Source: Desulfobulbaceae bacterium | Lineage (GTDB): Bacteria > Desulfobacterota > Desulfobulbia > Desulfobulbales > Desulfobulbaceae | DNA length: 34,526 bases | Assembly: GCA_013201405.1 (NCBI GenBank) | Contig: JABMJC010000011.1 | Coordinates: 1 to 34,526 of the forward strand | Direction: 5' to 3' | Part shown: positions 1 to 9,047 of the stretch, in pieces | Layout: each line of letters begins with the position of its first letter | Numbering within the stretch: the first letter of the stretch is position 1 | Notes under the pieces: model-generated | The model's input: the letters and a program-made list of their open reading frames with translations, nothing else | Told to the model about the DNA's origin: nothing | Database searches by the model: none | Translations under genes and position numbers: made by a program

Positions 1-2
1 AG

Positions 3-68
3 TATGAGCGAGTCTACCTGAGGGCTTATGAATCAGGGAGTGAACTTTTCAAAGATCTGGATGACTGA
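3..68 (+). pseudogene. Relic of IS3-family transposase C-terminus (partial)
   Basis: The first bases, read from position 3, encode YERVYLRAYESGSELFKDLD and then a stop at 66-68. The opening resembles the C-terminal part of the IS3-family (OrfB, integrase-core) transposase, where a 'KYE-VYL-AY' segment precedes the final FYN..RPH region. Here the reading frame stops before that FYN segment, so the element is truncated or frameshifted, and the rest lies outside the window. The call rests on about ten recognisable residues, so it is tentative. It suggests that the left edge of the window is mobile or recently rearranged DNA. Confidence 0.4.
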
Positions 69-141
69 ACAAGCAAATCGGATCATTGCTTATTCTACCT
101 CTCAGGCTGTCTCACAAAACCCGACCAGCTTAAACTTATTG

Positions 142-483
142 TTACGCGTCCCAAATTCTATTCTTTTTTATTTTCTGTCCTCTCTTGCCGTTGGGCACTA
201 TTTCGGTCCATGTCTCTGTTATAGTGTGGGTATCTCTGTCGGCCTGGATCACATTGCTCCATCCATCGCCCTTGTTGTGCAGACCTACCGAATAGAGAGA
301 TTTGAGGAGAATACGCCAGTTACTATATTCGTAGCTGATCCAAAAGTTGGCCTTATTGATAGAGAGAATAGATTTGATGGCGCGGTCAGCATTAGGATTT
401 TTGCCAAGCAGTGGCTTTGCATTCGAAACGAATTTTGCACGGATATCCTTGGCCAAAGCGACTTGTTTTTTTGATCCTTTCAC
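142..483 (-). CDS. Small hypothetical protein (113 aa)
   Basis: The protein starts at a GTG (481-483) with an AGGTG-type ribosome site just upstream on the minus strand. It opens MKGSKKQVALAKDIRAKF, like the small basic proteins beginning 'MKGSEKQ..WAE.IK' that I associate with phage, plasmid and integrated-element genomes; no function is known to me. It is basic, has no signal peptide or membrane segment, and contains a central Trp-rich stretch (FWISYEYSNWRILLKSL). A plus-strand frame covers most of the same bases, but this strand gives the more protein-like composition and has a ribosome site. It stands alone between the transposase relic and a strong terminator, consistent with an accessory gene. 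Confidence 0.5.
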   Translation of the reverse strand: MKGSKKQVALAKDIRAKFVSNAKPLLGKNPNADRAIKSILSINKANFWISYEYSNWRILLKSLYSVGLHNKGDGWSNVIQADRDTHTITETWTEIVPNGKRGQKIKKNRIWDA

Positions 484-570
484 TTTTTCACCTATTATTT
501 TTATTCTTCAAAATCAGATAATTATAACCCTTATAAACACATATGTCAAGTAACTATATGATTTTATAAA

Positions 571-601
571 AAAACCCCGGCAGTCGGGCTACCGGGGTTT
601 T
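571..601 (-). terminator. Rho-independent terminator
   Basis: AAAACCCCGG (571-580) pairs perfectly with CCGGGGTTTT (592-601) around an 11-nt loop. On the minus strand the stem is followed by a run of T residues, so it ends transcripts coming from nfo and the small frame behind it. The T-run is shorter on the plus strand. Confidence 0.85.
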
Positions 602-618
602 GTTTGTTGGTTATATTT

Positions 619-863
619 TTAGCGTTTTTTGTATCTAGCAAACTGAACTGGTATGACTTTTCGGTACACATGGCCAACTTCATCTATGATCTTGGCTGAG
701 GCAGGGTCTCTCGCCTTGAGATGGGCGATTTCCCGTTCATTATATTCAGTATTGACGATTTTTAAATGGTTACCAAATAAACAATAACCCAACACGCCTC
801 TTGCAAGTTTTGTCTTGTTTACAAACTCACGCGGTCAGCTTTCTCAAACAGAAGCGATGTCAT
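619..863 (-). pseudogene. Frameshifted small gene downstream of nfo
   Basis: An open minus-strand frame of 71 codons (834 to 619) has no good start but reads as real protein: it contains LARGVLGYCLFGNHLKIVN, then EREIAHLKARDPASAKIIDE, and ends VYRKVIPVQFARYKKR. In the next frame upstream an ATG (863-861), 3 nt after AGGGTGA, begins MTSLLFEKADRVSL and stops at 819. One base gained or lost between about 819 and 837 would fuse the two into an 80-residue protein starting right after the nfo stop. I do not recognise the family. It may be a pseudogene, a sequencing error, or two independent small frames. Confidence 0.45.
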
Positions 864-866
864 TGT

Positions 867-1703
867 TCACCCTGGATTACGATATTGCTGCAGCAACCTG
901 ATTTCAACAGCATACCCTAGCCCACCAGCGGGAGTCTCCAGGTAAAAGGGCAGATCGCGAAGTACCGGATGGTTGATAATGCGCTTAAAGGCCTCTTCTC
1001 CGAGATGTCCCTGACCGATGGACTCATGCCGGTCTTTGCGGCTTCCAAGGGGGTTTTTACTGTCGTTTAAGTGAACAGCCTTGAGTCGCTCCAGGCCGAT
1101 TACGCGGTCAAAAAGTTCCAAAACCCCATTGAGGTCATTAACGATATCGTATCCACCATCAAAAACGTGGCAGGTGTCGAGACAGACGCCGATGCGTTCT
1201 TGTATCTCCACACCGTTGATAATGGCACGCAGTTCCTCAAAGGTTCGCCCGATTTCACTACCCTTGCCGGCCATGGTCTCCAAAAGCACAACTGTGGACT
1301 GCTCCGGCCTGATGACCGCATTCAGCATGTCTACGATTAAGGCAATACCGGCCTCAACACCCTGACCTACGTGGCTGCCCGGATGAAAGACGTACAAACT
1401 TGCAGGGATATGCTCCAGGCGGGCAAGATCATCGGCCATGGTCTCTTTGGCAAAAGCCCGGATATTGGCCTTGGCTGAGCAGGCATTGAGGGTATATGGT
1501 GCGTGGGCGACAAGGGGCAACAGGCCCTGTTCCCGGGCAAAAACCAAAAAAGCCGCGATATCGGCTTCATCAAGGGGTTTGGCTGCGCCGCCCCGCGGGT
1601 TGCGGGTAAAAAACTGAAACGTGTTCGCGCCCAGTTCCACGGCTTCCTTGCCCATGGCGAGAAAACCCTTTGCTGAAGACAGGTGGCAGCCGAGCTTAAA
1701 CAT
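867..1703 (-). CDS. nfo: Endonuclease IV (AP endonuclease)
   Basis: This 278-residue protein is a full-length endonuclease IV, the zinc-dependent TIM-barrel enzyme that cuts 5' of abasic sites in base-excision repair. Visible family motifs include FKLGCHLSS at the N-terminus, HAPYTLN, YVFHPGSH, LETMAGKGSEIG, GVCLDTCHVFDGGYD, HLNDSKNPLGS..DRHESIG and the terminal LETP. These carry the His, Glu and Asp ligands of the trinuclear zinc site, all of which appear intact. The ATG is preceded by ACGGAGG. It follows ogt on the same strand by about 107 bases, so the two repair genes may be cotranscribed. The frameshifted small gene and the terminator at 571-601 lie downstream. Confidence 0.96.
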   Translation of the reverse strand: MFKLGCHLSSAKGFLAMGKEAVELGANTFQFFTRNPRGGAAKPLDEADIAAFLVFAREQGLLPLVAHAPYTLNACSAKANIRAFAKETMADDLARLEHIPASLYVFHPGSHVGQGVEAGIALIVDMLNAVIRPEQSTVVLLETMAGKGSEIGRTFEELRAIINGVEIQERIGVCLDTCHVFDGGYDIVNDLNGVLELFDRVIGLERLKAVHLNDSKNPLGSRKDRHESIGQGHLGEEAFKRIINHPVLRDLPFYLETPAGGLGYAVEIRLLQQYRNPG

Positions 1704-1810
1704 GCACAGGCCTCCGTATGATTTGTAACCAACTTATTTTATGCGGTTTTTTCAAATAGGCGTTCACTGTTATATCCGCACCTTTACATATCCAGTAATC
1801 ATGACTGCAG

Positions 1811-2362
1811 TTAAAAAGAGGAAAAATTCGCTGCCTTGCTCGGAATAAAGAAACGGGTTGTATCCACGCCTTCGAGTTCCAGTAATTTTACTTTCCTGTT
1901 GATGCCTCCAGCGTATCCGGTCAGATTGCCGTTGGCACCAACGACCCGGTGGCATGGGATGATGATGGCTATGGGGTTGTGACCAACCGCACCGCCCACC
2001 GCCTGGCTGGACATGCTTTTTATGCTCATTCGGGCAGCCATCTCTTTTGCGACTTCCCCATAGGTTGTCCATTGCCCGCAGGGAATTTTACAGAGGATTT
2101 CCCAAACAGCTTTCCTGAATTCGCTGCCCAAAGGAGCCAGGGGCAAATCCACAATTGCGGGTTTTTTGCCGGCAAAATACGCGTCCAACCACGTTGTTGT
2201 TCTAGTAAAAACCGGCAGATCCGATCGCCCTGCAACGTGTTCACCCTGTAGGGTTGCGGCAAAGTATTTCTGCCCATCGAGCCAGAGACCGACAAGATTT
2301 TCACCATCGCTGGCCAGGGTAATCGCACCCAAGAGGGATGCATATCCGGTGGTGTACAACAT
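1811..2362 (-). CDS. ogt: Methylated-DNA--protein-cysteine methyltransferase
   Basis: The protein (183 residues) is an O6-alkylguanine-DNA alkyltransferase, which moves the methyl group from damaged guanine to its own cysteine in a suicide reaction. The active-site motif IIIPCHRVVGANG is present, followed by LTGYAGG and a Leu-rich stretch (KVKLLELEG). Upstream is the helix-turn-helix part: GSEFRKAVWEIL..IPCGQWTTYGEVA. Length and layout fit Ogt/MGMT proteins without an AdaA domain. The ATG has GGGGAGGGT just upstream. It lies ahead of nfo in the same direction, forming a small DNA-repair group. The C-terminal tail after LELEGVDT is not conserved. Confidence 0.95.
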   Translation of the reverse strand: MLYTTGYASLLGAITLASDGENLVGLWLDGQKYFAATLQGEHVAGRSDLPVFTRTTTWLDAYFAGKKPAIVDLPLAPLGSEFRKAVWEILCKIPCGQWTTYGEVAKEMAARMSIKSMSSQAVGGAVGHNPIAIIIPCHRVVGANGNLTGYAGGINRKVKLLELEGVDTTRFFIPSKAANFSSF

Positions 2363-2810
2363 ACTACCCTCCCCAAGTTAGTACTATCCGTAAATAGAGA
2401 CTTCTTTGGGTAAATTTTTTATGAAGAACTGATCCTATTCGGTGGTGGTGGAATTGTTGTCACGGAAACAACTACCGGCACCCTGGGGGAAAGGGAGCGC
2501 TGGTAGGCAATCTATCATAAAAAAGAAGTAGCTCTCCATTTGCAGTAATTTATCAACACCTTATCCACACCCTCAGCCAAGGACATTTTCAGGCGACCAA
2601 CACCTTGTATGGGCGTTATTTTTTCTTCGAGCAACTCTGCAATCAAGAAAAGACTGTACCCAGGCAACAGGGAAAAGCACTTTTACCTTGCCAAATTTCT
2701 CCCCATCGGTGATTCTTTTTTTAGTTTGATATTTTTGAATCTTCTTATTGTATTGTCGAGGATGTTGTACCACGCTGTTCCCGCTTCTTGCAACCTGAGG
2801 AGGACATCTC
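2363..2810. other. 448-nt non-coding gap with tandem DnaA-box-like 9-mers
   Basis: No convincing gene lies between ogt and icmF. The gap contains TTATCAACA (2550-2558) and a perfect TTATCCACA (2561-2569), two DnaA-box-like 9-mers in the same orientation spaced 11 bases start to start. No dnaA, dnaN or AT-rich unwinding element is nearby, so this is not claimed as an origin. The gap should hold the promoters of both divergent genes. Confidence 0.3.
2726..2754 (+). promoter_or_regulatory. Possible sigma70 promoter of icmF
   Basis: TTGATA (2726-2731) and TGTATT (2749-2754) are separated by 17 bases, about 55 bases ahead of the icmF start. The -35 is good and the -10 matches consensus at four of six positions. 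The icmF ribosome site (GAGGAGGA) follows. Confidence 0.35.
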
Positions 2811-5800
2811 ATGGAACACCTGGCCAGCCAGCACCCCCCATACAAACCTACGAATAAAGTCCGCTTTATTACCGCGGCTTCTCTTTTTGACGGCCATGAT
2901 GCCACCATCAATATCATGCGCCGTATTCTCCAGACAACCGGCGTAGAGGTCATTCATCTCGGCCATAACCGTTCGGTGCAGGAAATTGTCAATGCTGCTC
3001 TGCAGGAAGACGTGCAGGGTGTTGCCATTACTTCGTACCAGGGCGGCCATGTCGAATATTTTAAATACATGATCGACTTGTTAAAAGAGGGTGATGGAGA
3101 AAACATCAAAGTCTTTGGTGGCGGTGGCGGCGTGATTGTGGCCGAGGAGTTGCAAGACCTCCATGCCTATGGGGTGTCCCGCATCTACACGCCGGAAGAT
3201 GGCCAAAGCATGGGACTGCAGGGGATGATCAACGAGGTGGTTACACTCGCGGATACAGATCTTGCTCCTCTGGCGCCTCAAGGCAGGGAGGTTGTTCTCT
3301 CAGCCCTGCACAGCGGCAACCGCCGGATGCTGGCACAGGTTATCACCTCGCTGGAAAATGGCGCCTATCCTGAAGAGCTGCGCCAGGCTATCAGGGAGGC
3401 GGCCAGCGCGAAAAAAACACCGGTTTTAGGCATTACCGGCACGGGCGGAGCGGGGAAATCATCGCTCACCGATGAGCTGGTGCGGCGCTTTCGCCTGGAT
3501 CAGGATGATACCCTGCAACTGGCCATCATCAGTATTGATCCCTCGCGCCAGCGAACCGGAGGAGCACTTTTGGGCGACCGCATCCGCATGAATGCCATTG
3601 AGCACCCCAATATTTATATGCGCTCACTTGCCACCCGCGAAACAGGCAGTGAAATTTCTGCAGCCCTGCCCGAAGTTATTGCCGCCTGCAAACTTTCCGG
3701 CTTTGATTTGATTATTGTCGAAACCTCGGGTATTGGTCAGGGCAATGCCGCCATTGTACCGCATGTGGATGTTTCTTTGTATGTGATGACGCCCGAGTTC
3801 GGCGCAGCCTCGCAGCTTGAGAAAATCGACATGCTTGATTTTGCGCATTTTGTGGCGATCAACAAGTTTGATCGGAGCGGCGCTGAAGATGCGCTGCGAG
3901 ATGTGCGCAAGCAGTATCAGCGCAACCAGTCTACCTTTTCCACTCCGCCCGAGCAAATGCCGGTATTCCCCACCATAGCTTCCCGCTTCAACGATGACGG
4001 GGTGACCGCACTTTTTCAGGCTATTCTGCCCAAGCTCTGCGAATTTGGACTTGAACTCAAACCGGGCAAACTCCCGCAAATCCAGATGCCGGCCTCTTCC
4101 GGGCATCGGGCCATTGTCCCAGCGGCAAGAACACGCTATTTGGCTGAAATTGCAGATGAAATACGCGGCTACCATGCCAAGACAGAGCGTCGGGTGAAAA
4201 AAGTACGCGAGTTGCAGGCCTTGGAGACAGCCAGGGAGGTACTTGCTGCTGAAGGCAAAAATACCGACCATTTTGCCGAACTCATTGCCAACAGGAAAAA
4301 CGACCTGGCACCAGGGGCCAAAAAGCTGCTGGCAGACTGGCCTGAGTTGGCCGACCAGTACGGCGGCGAGGAGCATGTGGTCAAGATCCGCGACCGGGAA
4401 ATTCGCACCAAGCTCACCCGCACTTCATTGTCAGGTTCCGTTATCCGCAAGGTCTACCTGCCACGTTTTGATGACCAGGGCGAACTGCTGCGTTTTCTTC
4501 GCAAGGAGCATCTGCCCGGCTATTTCCCCTTTACTGCGGGCGTGTTCCCCTTCAAGCGCGAAAATGAAGACCCGACTCGCATGTTTGCCGGTGAAGGAGA
4601 CGCCTTCCGCACCAACCGCCGCTTCAAAACAGTAAGCGAGGGCATGCCTGCGCACCGGTTATCCACAGCCTTTGACTCAGCCACCCTTTACGGCTGCGAT
4701 CCGGACGAGCGGCCTGATATTTACGGCAAGATCGGCAACTCCGGGGTCTCCATTGCCACCTTGGACGACATGAAGGTGCTCTACGATGGCTTTGACCTCT
4801 GCGCACCCAGCACCTCGGTATCCATGACTATTAATGGGCCTGCCCCCATCATTCTGGCCTGTTTTTTCAATACCGCCCTGGATCAACAGCTCAAACAATT
4901 TGCCGCCCAGCATGGCCGCGAGCCCAACAGCGAGGAAGCCGCCGACATCCGCTGCCGGGTCTTTTCCACCGTACGCGGCACGGTGCAGGCCGATATCCTT
5001 AAAGAAGATCAGGGCCAGAATACCTGCATCTTTTCCACCGAATTCGCCCTCAAGATGATGGGCGACATTCAGGAATATTTTGTGCAGCATCAGGTGCGCA
5101 ACTTCTACTCCGTCTCCATCTCCGGCTACCACATTGCCGAGGCTGGGGCCAACCCGATCTCGCAGCTCGCCTTTACCCTGGCCAACGGCTTCACCTATGT
5201 GGAGGCCTACCTGGCGCGCGGCATGCACATTGACGATTTTGCGCCCAATCTGAGCTTCTTTTTCTCAAACGGCATGGAGCCCGAATATTCGGTGATAGGT
5301 AGGGTGGCGCGGCGCATCTGGGCTGTAGCCATGAAGTACAAGTACGGAGGCAACGAACGCTCCCAGAAGCTAAAATACCACATCCAAACTTCAGGTCGCT
5401 CCCTGCACGCCCAGGAAATGGCCTTCAACGATATCCGCACCACCCTGCAAGCCTTGATAGCCATTTATGACAACTGCAACAGCCTGCACACCAATGCCTA
5501 TGACGAGGCCATCACCACACCCAGCGAGGAGTCGGTGCGCAGGGCCATGGCCATCCAGTTGATCATCAACCGAGAATGGGGTCTGGCCATGAACGAGAAT
5601 CCCAACCAGGGCGCTTTTATCATTGATGAATTGACCGATCTGGTTGAGGAAGCAGTACTCAGGGAATTCGAGGCCATTGCCGCGCGCGGCGGAGTGCTGG
5701 GCGCGATGGAAACCGGATATCAACGCAGCAAGATCCAGGAAGAATCGCTTTATTACGAGCATAAGAAGCACGATGGCTCCTACCCGATCATCGGGGTCAA

Positions 5801-6071
5801 CACCTTCCGTAATCCCAAGGGCGAAATTCCCATTGAAATTGAGCTGGCCCGCTCCACCGAAGAGGAAAAACAATCGCAGATCAAACGGTTGCGCGATTTT
5901 CAGGAACGCAACAAAGAGGCGAGTGGCCCCATGCTGGAGCAGCTCCGCCAAACCGTTATCAATAACGGCAATGTCTTTGAAGTGCTGATCGACGCGGTTC
6001 GAGTATGTTCATTGGGCCAGATCACCACTGCACTCTATGAGGTGGGCGGACAGTACCGGCGTTCCATGTAG
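2811..6071 (+). CDS. icmF: Fused isobutyryl-CoA mutase (B12, G-protein chaperone and mutase in one chain)
   Basis: This 1086-residue protein matches the IcmF architecture and length. Residues about 15-150 form the cobalamin-binding domain, with SLFDGHDA (His29, the predicted cobalt ligand) and FGGGGGVI. Residues about 205-420 form a MeaI-type GTPase with a Walker [10 protein letters not shown] (Lys216), VETSGIGQG and the NKFD guanine motif. The remainder is the acyl-CoA mutase barrel, including [12 protein letters not shown] and MFAGEGDAF. The enzyme interconverts isobutyryl-CoA and butyryl-CoA. By eye, Phe579 and Gln736 fall where methylmalonyl-CoA mutase has Tyr and Arg, which favours an isobutyryl-type substrate. 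The ATG follows GAGGAGGA. The CoA-transferase-like gene begins 13 bases after the stop, so the two probably form one operon. Confidence 0.95.
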   Translation: MEHLASQHPPYKPTNKVRFITAASLFDGHDATINIMRRILQTTGVEVIHLGHNRSVQEIVNAALQEDVQGVAITSYQGGHVEYFKYMIDLLKEGDGENIKVFGGGGGVIVAEELQDLHAYGVSRIYTPEDGQSMGLQGMINEVVTLADTDLAPLAPQGREVVLSALHSGNRRMLAQVITSLENGAYPEELRQAIREAASAKKTPVLGITGTGGAGKSSLTDELVRRFRLDQDDTLQLAIISIDPSRQRTGGALLGDRIRMNAIEHPNIYMRSLATRETGSEISAALPEVIAACKLSGFDLIIVETSGIGQGNAAIVPHVDVSLYVMTPEFGAASQLEKIDMLDFAHFVAINKFDRSGAEDALRDVRKQYQRNQSTFSTPPEQMPVFPTIASRFNDDGVTALFQAILPKLCEFGLELKPGKLPQIQMPASSGHRAIVPAARTRYLAEIADEIRGYHAKTERRVKKVRELQALETAREVLAAEGKNTDHFAELIANRKNDLAPGAKKLLADWPELADQYGGEEHVVKIRDREIRTKLTRTSLSGSVIRKVYLPRFDDQGELLRFLRKEHLPGYFPFTAGVFPFKRENEDPTRMFAGEGDAFRTNRRFKTVSEGMPAHRLSTAFDSATLYGCDPDERPDIYGKIGNSGVSIATLDDMKVLYDGFDLCAPSTSVSMTINGPAPIILACFFNTALDQQLKQFAAQHGREPNSEEAADIRCRVFSTVRGTVQADILKEDQGQNTCIFSTEFALKMMGDIQEYFVQHQVRNFYSVSISGYHIAEAGANPISQLAFTLANGFTYVEAYLARGMHIDDFAPNLSFFFSNGMEPEYSVIGRVARRIWAVAMKYKYGGNERSQKLKYHIQTSGRSLHAQEMAFNDIRTTLQALIAIYDNCNSLHTNAYDEAITTPSEESVRRAMAIQLIINREWGLAMNENPNQGAFIIDELTDLVEEAVLREFEAIAARGGVLGAMETGYQRSKIQEESLYYEHKKHDGSYPIIGVNTFRNPKGEIPIEIELARSTEEEKQSQIKRLRDFQERNKEASGPMLEQLRQTVINNGNVFEVLIDAVRVCSLGQITTALYEVGGQYRRSM

Positions 6072-6084
6072 GAATGGAGAAAAC

Positions 6085-7374
6085 TTGCCCAAAGAACTCT
6101 CCAATTTTTCTGAAATAGTTGCCCGGCTTGGACCATCACCCACGGTGGTGGTCCAGTCGGCCTTTGCCGAACCGCAAACCCTGCTGCGGCACTTGACCGA
6201 GGCAGCCCCGCTTTTGCATGGGGCACGGCTCTATTGCCTCATGCCCATGGTTATTCCTCCCTATATCCACGCTGATGCAGCCAGGCATTTTGAGGTAGTC
6301 ACCTTCATGCCCGGAGCTGGCTTGCGACGAGCGGTTAATGACAATCAAGCCCAGGTAGAACGCTGCACCTTCTCGGCAATCCCGCAACTCTTTTCCACAG
6401 GAAAGATTGCAGTGCATCTGCTGGTGCTGCAGGTTTCCTCACCAGATGATACCGGCCACGTATCTTTAGGCGTCTCGGTTGATTACATGACAGCTGTGCT
6501 GGTACAAAAGCCGCTGGTAGTGGCCCAGATCAATCCGCACATGCCCTTTACCTCGGGGGATACACGTCTGCCTTTAACGGCACTTGACTATGTACTACAC
6601 CACGAAGAGAACTTGGTACAAACAGGGTCGCCAACAGAGGCCGAGGCCGCCGACCAGGCCATTGCCAAACATGTGGCCGGGCTGGTGGAGCCGGGAGATG
6701 TGCTGCAGGTGGGTATTGGCACCCTGCCGGACTTGGTGCTCGGTCATCTGGGGCATTTGTATAACTTGGGTGCCCATACCGGTATCCTTTCCGCAGGCTG
6801 GCAAAGGCTGATAGAAAGCGGAGTGGTCAACAACAGCACCAAGAAACAGTTTCGCGGCACAACCATTGCCACCATGGCTGGTGGAGATCGTCCCTTTTAT
6901 CAGTTTCTGCACCGCAACCCGCTCGTCGAGTTTTACCCCTGTTCGTTGACCCACAGCCTGGAAACGCTCGTGGCCATTGATCGACTCTGCGCCATCAACA
7001 GTGTCTTACAAATGGATGTAGCTGGCAACTGTAATGCCGAGGGTGTGGCTGGCCGTATTATTGCTGCACCGGGAGGCTTGCCGGATTTTGCTCGTGGGGC
7101 TTCCTTAGCTGTGCGCGGCAAAAGCATTGTCGCATTGCGCTCAAGCTTTGTTGCTAGGCAAACAGGCAAGCGGGTCAGCAATATTGTGGCGGATTTTTAT
7201 GATAAGGCGCCTATTTCCTTAAGTGACAAGTATGTTGATTTTGCGGTCACTGAATATGGCGTGGCCGCACTTGAGGGACTCTCTGCAAACCAACGGGCAA
7301 AGGCGCTCATTGCCCTTGCCCATCCTGAACATCAGCAGCAACTTCACCAACAGCTGAGAAGAAAAACTCTTTGA
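6085..7374 (+). CDS. Acetyl-CoA hydrolase/transferase family protein, catalytic Glu replaced
   Basis: A TTG start at 6085 is chosen because GGAATGGAG lies five bases upstream and the frame ahead of it lies inside icmF; this gives 429 residues. Family features of class I CoA-transferases/acetyl-CoA hydrolases (4-hydroxybutyrate CoA-transferase/Cat type) are clear: VGIGTLPDLVL, SGVVNNSTKK, LQMDVAGNCNAEG, APGGLPDFARGAS and VTEYGVAAL. However, the 'H-T/S-E-M' segment carrying the glutamate that forms the CoA thioester reads HTGILSAG, with Gly233 in its place. It may be a hydrolase/transferase subfamily with other chemistry, or a protein without transferase activity. Position after icmF suggests acyl-CoA activation or release in branched-chain acyl-CoA metabolism. 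The exact substrate cannot be read from the sequence. Confidence 0.85.
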   Translation: MPKELSNFSEIVARLGPSPTVVVQSAFAEPQTLLRHLTEAAPLLHGARLYCLMPMVIPPYIHADAARHFEVVTFMPGAGLRRAVNDNQAQVERCTFSAIPQLFSTGKIAVHLLVLQVSSPDDTGHVSLGVSVDYMTAVLVQKPLVVAQINPHMPFTSGDTRLPLTALDYVLHHEENLVQTGSPTEAEAADQAIAKHVAGLVEPGDVLQVGIGTLPDLVLGHLGHLYNLGAHTGILSAGWQRLIESGVVNNSTKKQFRGTTIATMAGGDRPFYQFLHRNPLVEFYPCSLTHSLETLVAIDRLCAINSVLQMDVAGNCNAEGVAGRIIAAPGGLPDFARGASLAVRGKSIVALRSSFVARQTGKRVSNIVADFYDKAPISLSDKYVDFAVTEYGVAALEGLSANQRAKALIALAHPEHQQQLHQQLRRKTL

Positions 7375-7614
7375 ATCGGGCCTTCCATGCGGCAAAATGC
7401 CCGTTGTCAGTTGTCACTTCGTGTAGTGATGGATGGGATTAAAATCCAGCTTGATCAAAGGCTGTAAAAATAAAAGTATCCATCCCACCGGACAGGTGGC
7501 AAACTCTAAGGGTATAAGGATATAAAAACGGTGGGTTATGGGCACGGCCATAACGGCCAATGAACGTACCTTGCGGGAAACTGGGCAGGATGTATTGACC
7601 TTGCGGTTCACCTC

Positions 7615-8814
7615 CTAGAAAAACAGCCAACCGCCCAGAGCGCAGACCAGCACCACCAGCCAGGGCGGTACCTTCCAAAAAACAAGGGCAATAAAGGCCA
7701 AAAGTGCCAGGGCAAAATCTCGGGGCGCGTGGATGGCACTGGTCCATACCGGATGATAGAGTGCAGAGAGCAGGATGCCCACCACTGCGGCGTTGATACC
7801 GGTCAGTGCTGCCTGCATACGGCCATTGTGTCGCCACTCCTCCCAAAAGGGCAAGGCACCTGCCACCAGCAAAAAAGATGGCGCAAAGATGGCCAGCAAA
7901 CAGATGGAACTGCCCAGCCAGCCATTGGGGGCGCTGTGCATGGAGGCCCCTAAAAATGAGGCAAAGGTGAACAGTGGGCCTGGCACTGCCTGGGCTGCAC
8001 CGTAACCGGCAAGGAAGGTGCTGTTATCCACCCAGCCAGGCGGCACCACTTCGGCCTGCAGCAAGGGCAAGACCACATGACCACCGCCAAAGACCAAAGA
8101 GCCAGCCCGGTAAAAGGCATCGAACAGGGCAAGGGATTGGCTGGGCAACACCCGCACCACAAGCGGCAAGGCGACCAGCCCAACAAAAAAAAGACTAAGC
8201 CACATGAGCCCGCCTTGGCGTGAAATACCAAGTGGCAAAGCCTCCCGGCCAATCTTGCCTTGTGGTTTGAACAAAAACAGCCCTGCCACACCCGCAGCAA
8301 CAATAACTCCCACCTGGGTCCACACATAGGGGGCAAGCAGGACAAAACAGGCACACATGGCCATAAGGGTGGCACGGAGGGCGTCTGGGCACAGGTTTTT
8401 GGCCATACCCCACACTGCCTGTGCCACCACTGCCACAGCCACAATTTTCAAACCCTGCAGCACACCTGGCAAAAACGCTTGGTCAAGGTTGGCCAAGCTG
8501 ATGGCAAAAAGGGTGAGTGCCAGGGCTGAAGGTAAAGTAAAGCCTGCCCATGCAGCAAATGCACCCCTATAGCCTGCACGAAGAATCCCTATGGCTAAAC
8601 CCACCTGACTACTGGCTGGGCCGGGCAAAAACTGGCACAGAGCCACGATATCAGCATAGCTCTGTTCACTCAGCCATTTTTTACGCACCACAAATTCTTC
8701 TCTGAAATAGCCCAAATGCGCAACCGGCCCACCAAAGGAAGTGAGGCCAAGACGCAAAAAAACCAGAAACACATGCCAAGGTTTTGAAGTGCTGTTTGTT
8801 GCCATTGGTCTCAT
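7615..8814 (-). CDS. chrA: Chromate transporter, long-chain CHR family
   Basis: This is an integral membrane protein of the ChrA family, which exports chromate. It has the two homologous CHR halves: the first has LRLGLTSFGGPVAHLGYFRE followed by LCQFLPGPASSQVG, the second has GSLVFGGGHVVLPLLQAEVV followed by GAAQAVPGPLFTFA. About ten hydrophobic segments are visible. The start is uncertain. ATG at 8814 gives 399 residues and ATG at 8805 starts MATNSTSKPW; both lack a strong ribosome site. An in-frame GTG at 8883 would add a polar, unconserved extension. No chrB-type regulator is adjacent. It is alone, convergent with the CoA-transferase-like gene and divergent from the flavin oxidoreductase. 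Confidence 0.9.
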   Translation of the reverse strand: MRPMATNSTSKPWHVFLVFLRLGLTSFGGPVAHLGYFREEFVVRKKWLSEQSYADIVALCQFLPGPASSQVGLAIGILRAGYRGAFAAWAGFTLPSALALTLFAISLANLDQAFLPGVLQGLKIVAVAVVAQAVWGMAKNLCPDALRATLMAMCACFVLLAPYVWTQVGVIVAAGVAGLFLFKPQGKIGREALPLGISRQGGLMWLSLFFVGLVALPLVVRVLPSQSLALFDAFYRAGSLVFGGGHVVLPLLQAEVVPPGWVDNSTFLAGYGAAQAVPGPLFTFASFLGASMHSAPNGWLGSSICLLAIFAPSFLLVAGALPFWEEWRHNGRMQAALTGINAAVVGILLSALYHPVWTSAIHAPRDFALALLAFIALVFWKVPPWLVVLVCALGGWLFF

Positions 8815-9047
8815 TGGTGTCTGCTGCAGTTGTTGCCCTTGGGCTGTTATACCCAGTTGATCTGCCGGGCAGTTTCTCTGCACGCTTTACTGCAGGTTTC
8901 TTAGGTACAGATTGTGGGTTTGTTATACAGTCTACAGTCTCTTGAGTTGAGGAACAATTGCGATCAGTAGCACTGTCAAAACCCAAGCTGCTTCTACCTG
9001 CTCCGCGTGCCATCTACTCGGCACCACCCTGCACACCGTCGTCTATC

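Noticed and set aside
28-474. Plus-strand frame of 148 codons opposite the small gene at 142-483
   Set aside because: It lacks a ribosome site and its composition (many Cys, Phe, Ser, Leu) is typical of an antisense shadow; the minus-strand frame is more protein-like.
2427-2512. Short frame reading ELILFGGGGIVVTE upstream of icmF
   Set aside because: The glycine-rich string resembles the B12-domain loop of IcmF, which suggested a relic duplication, but the match is limited to a few low-complexity residues.
3624-4376. Long minus-strand frame (250 codons) inside icmF
   Set aside because: It is antisense to well-conserved mutase/GTPase sequence and has no family motif; such shadows are expected in long GC-rich genes. 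The same holds for 4677-5228, 5391-5951 and the frames opposite mpl.
6037-6084. In-frame ATG upstream start for the CoA-transferase-like gene
   Set aside because: It lies within the icmF coding region with no ribosome site, while TTG 6085 is well placed behind GGAG.
7414-7611. Minus-strand frame after chrA, with AGGAGG at the chrA stop
   Set aside because: The GTG overlaps the ribosome-site-like sequence, leaving no spacing, and the protein matches nothing I recognise.
8681-9013. Minus-strand frame overlapping the chrA start
   Set aside because: Its composition is low in hydrophobic core residues, no ribosome site is convincing, and its second half is an out-of-frame reading of chrA.
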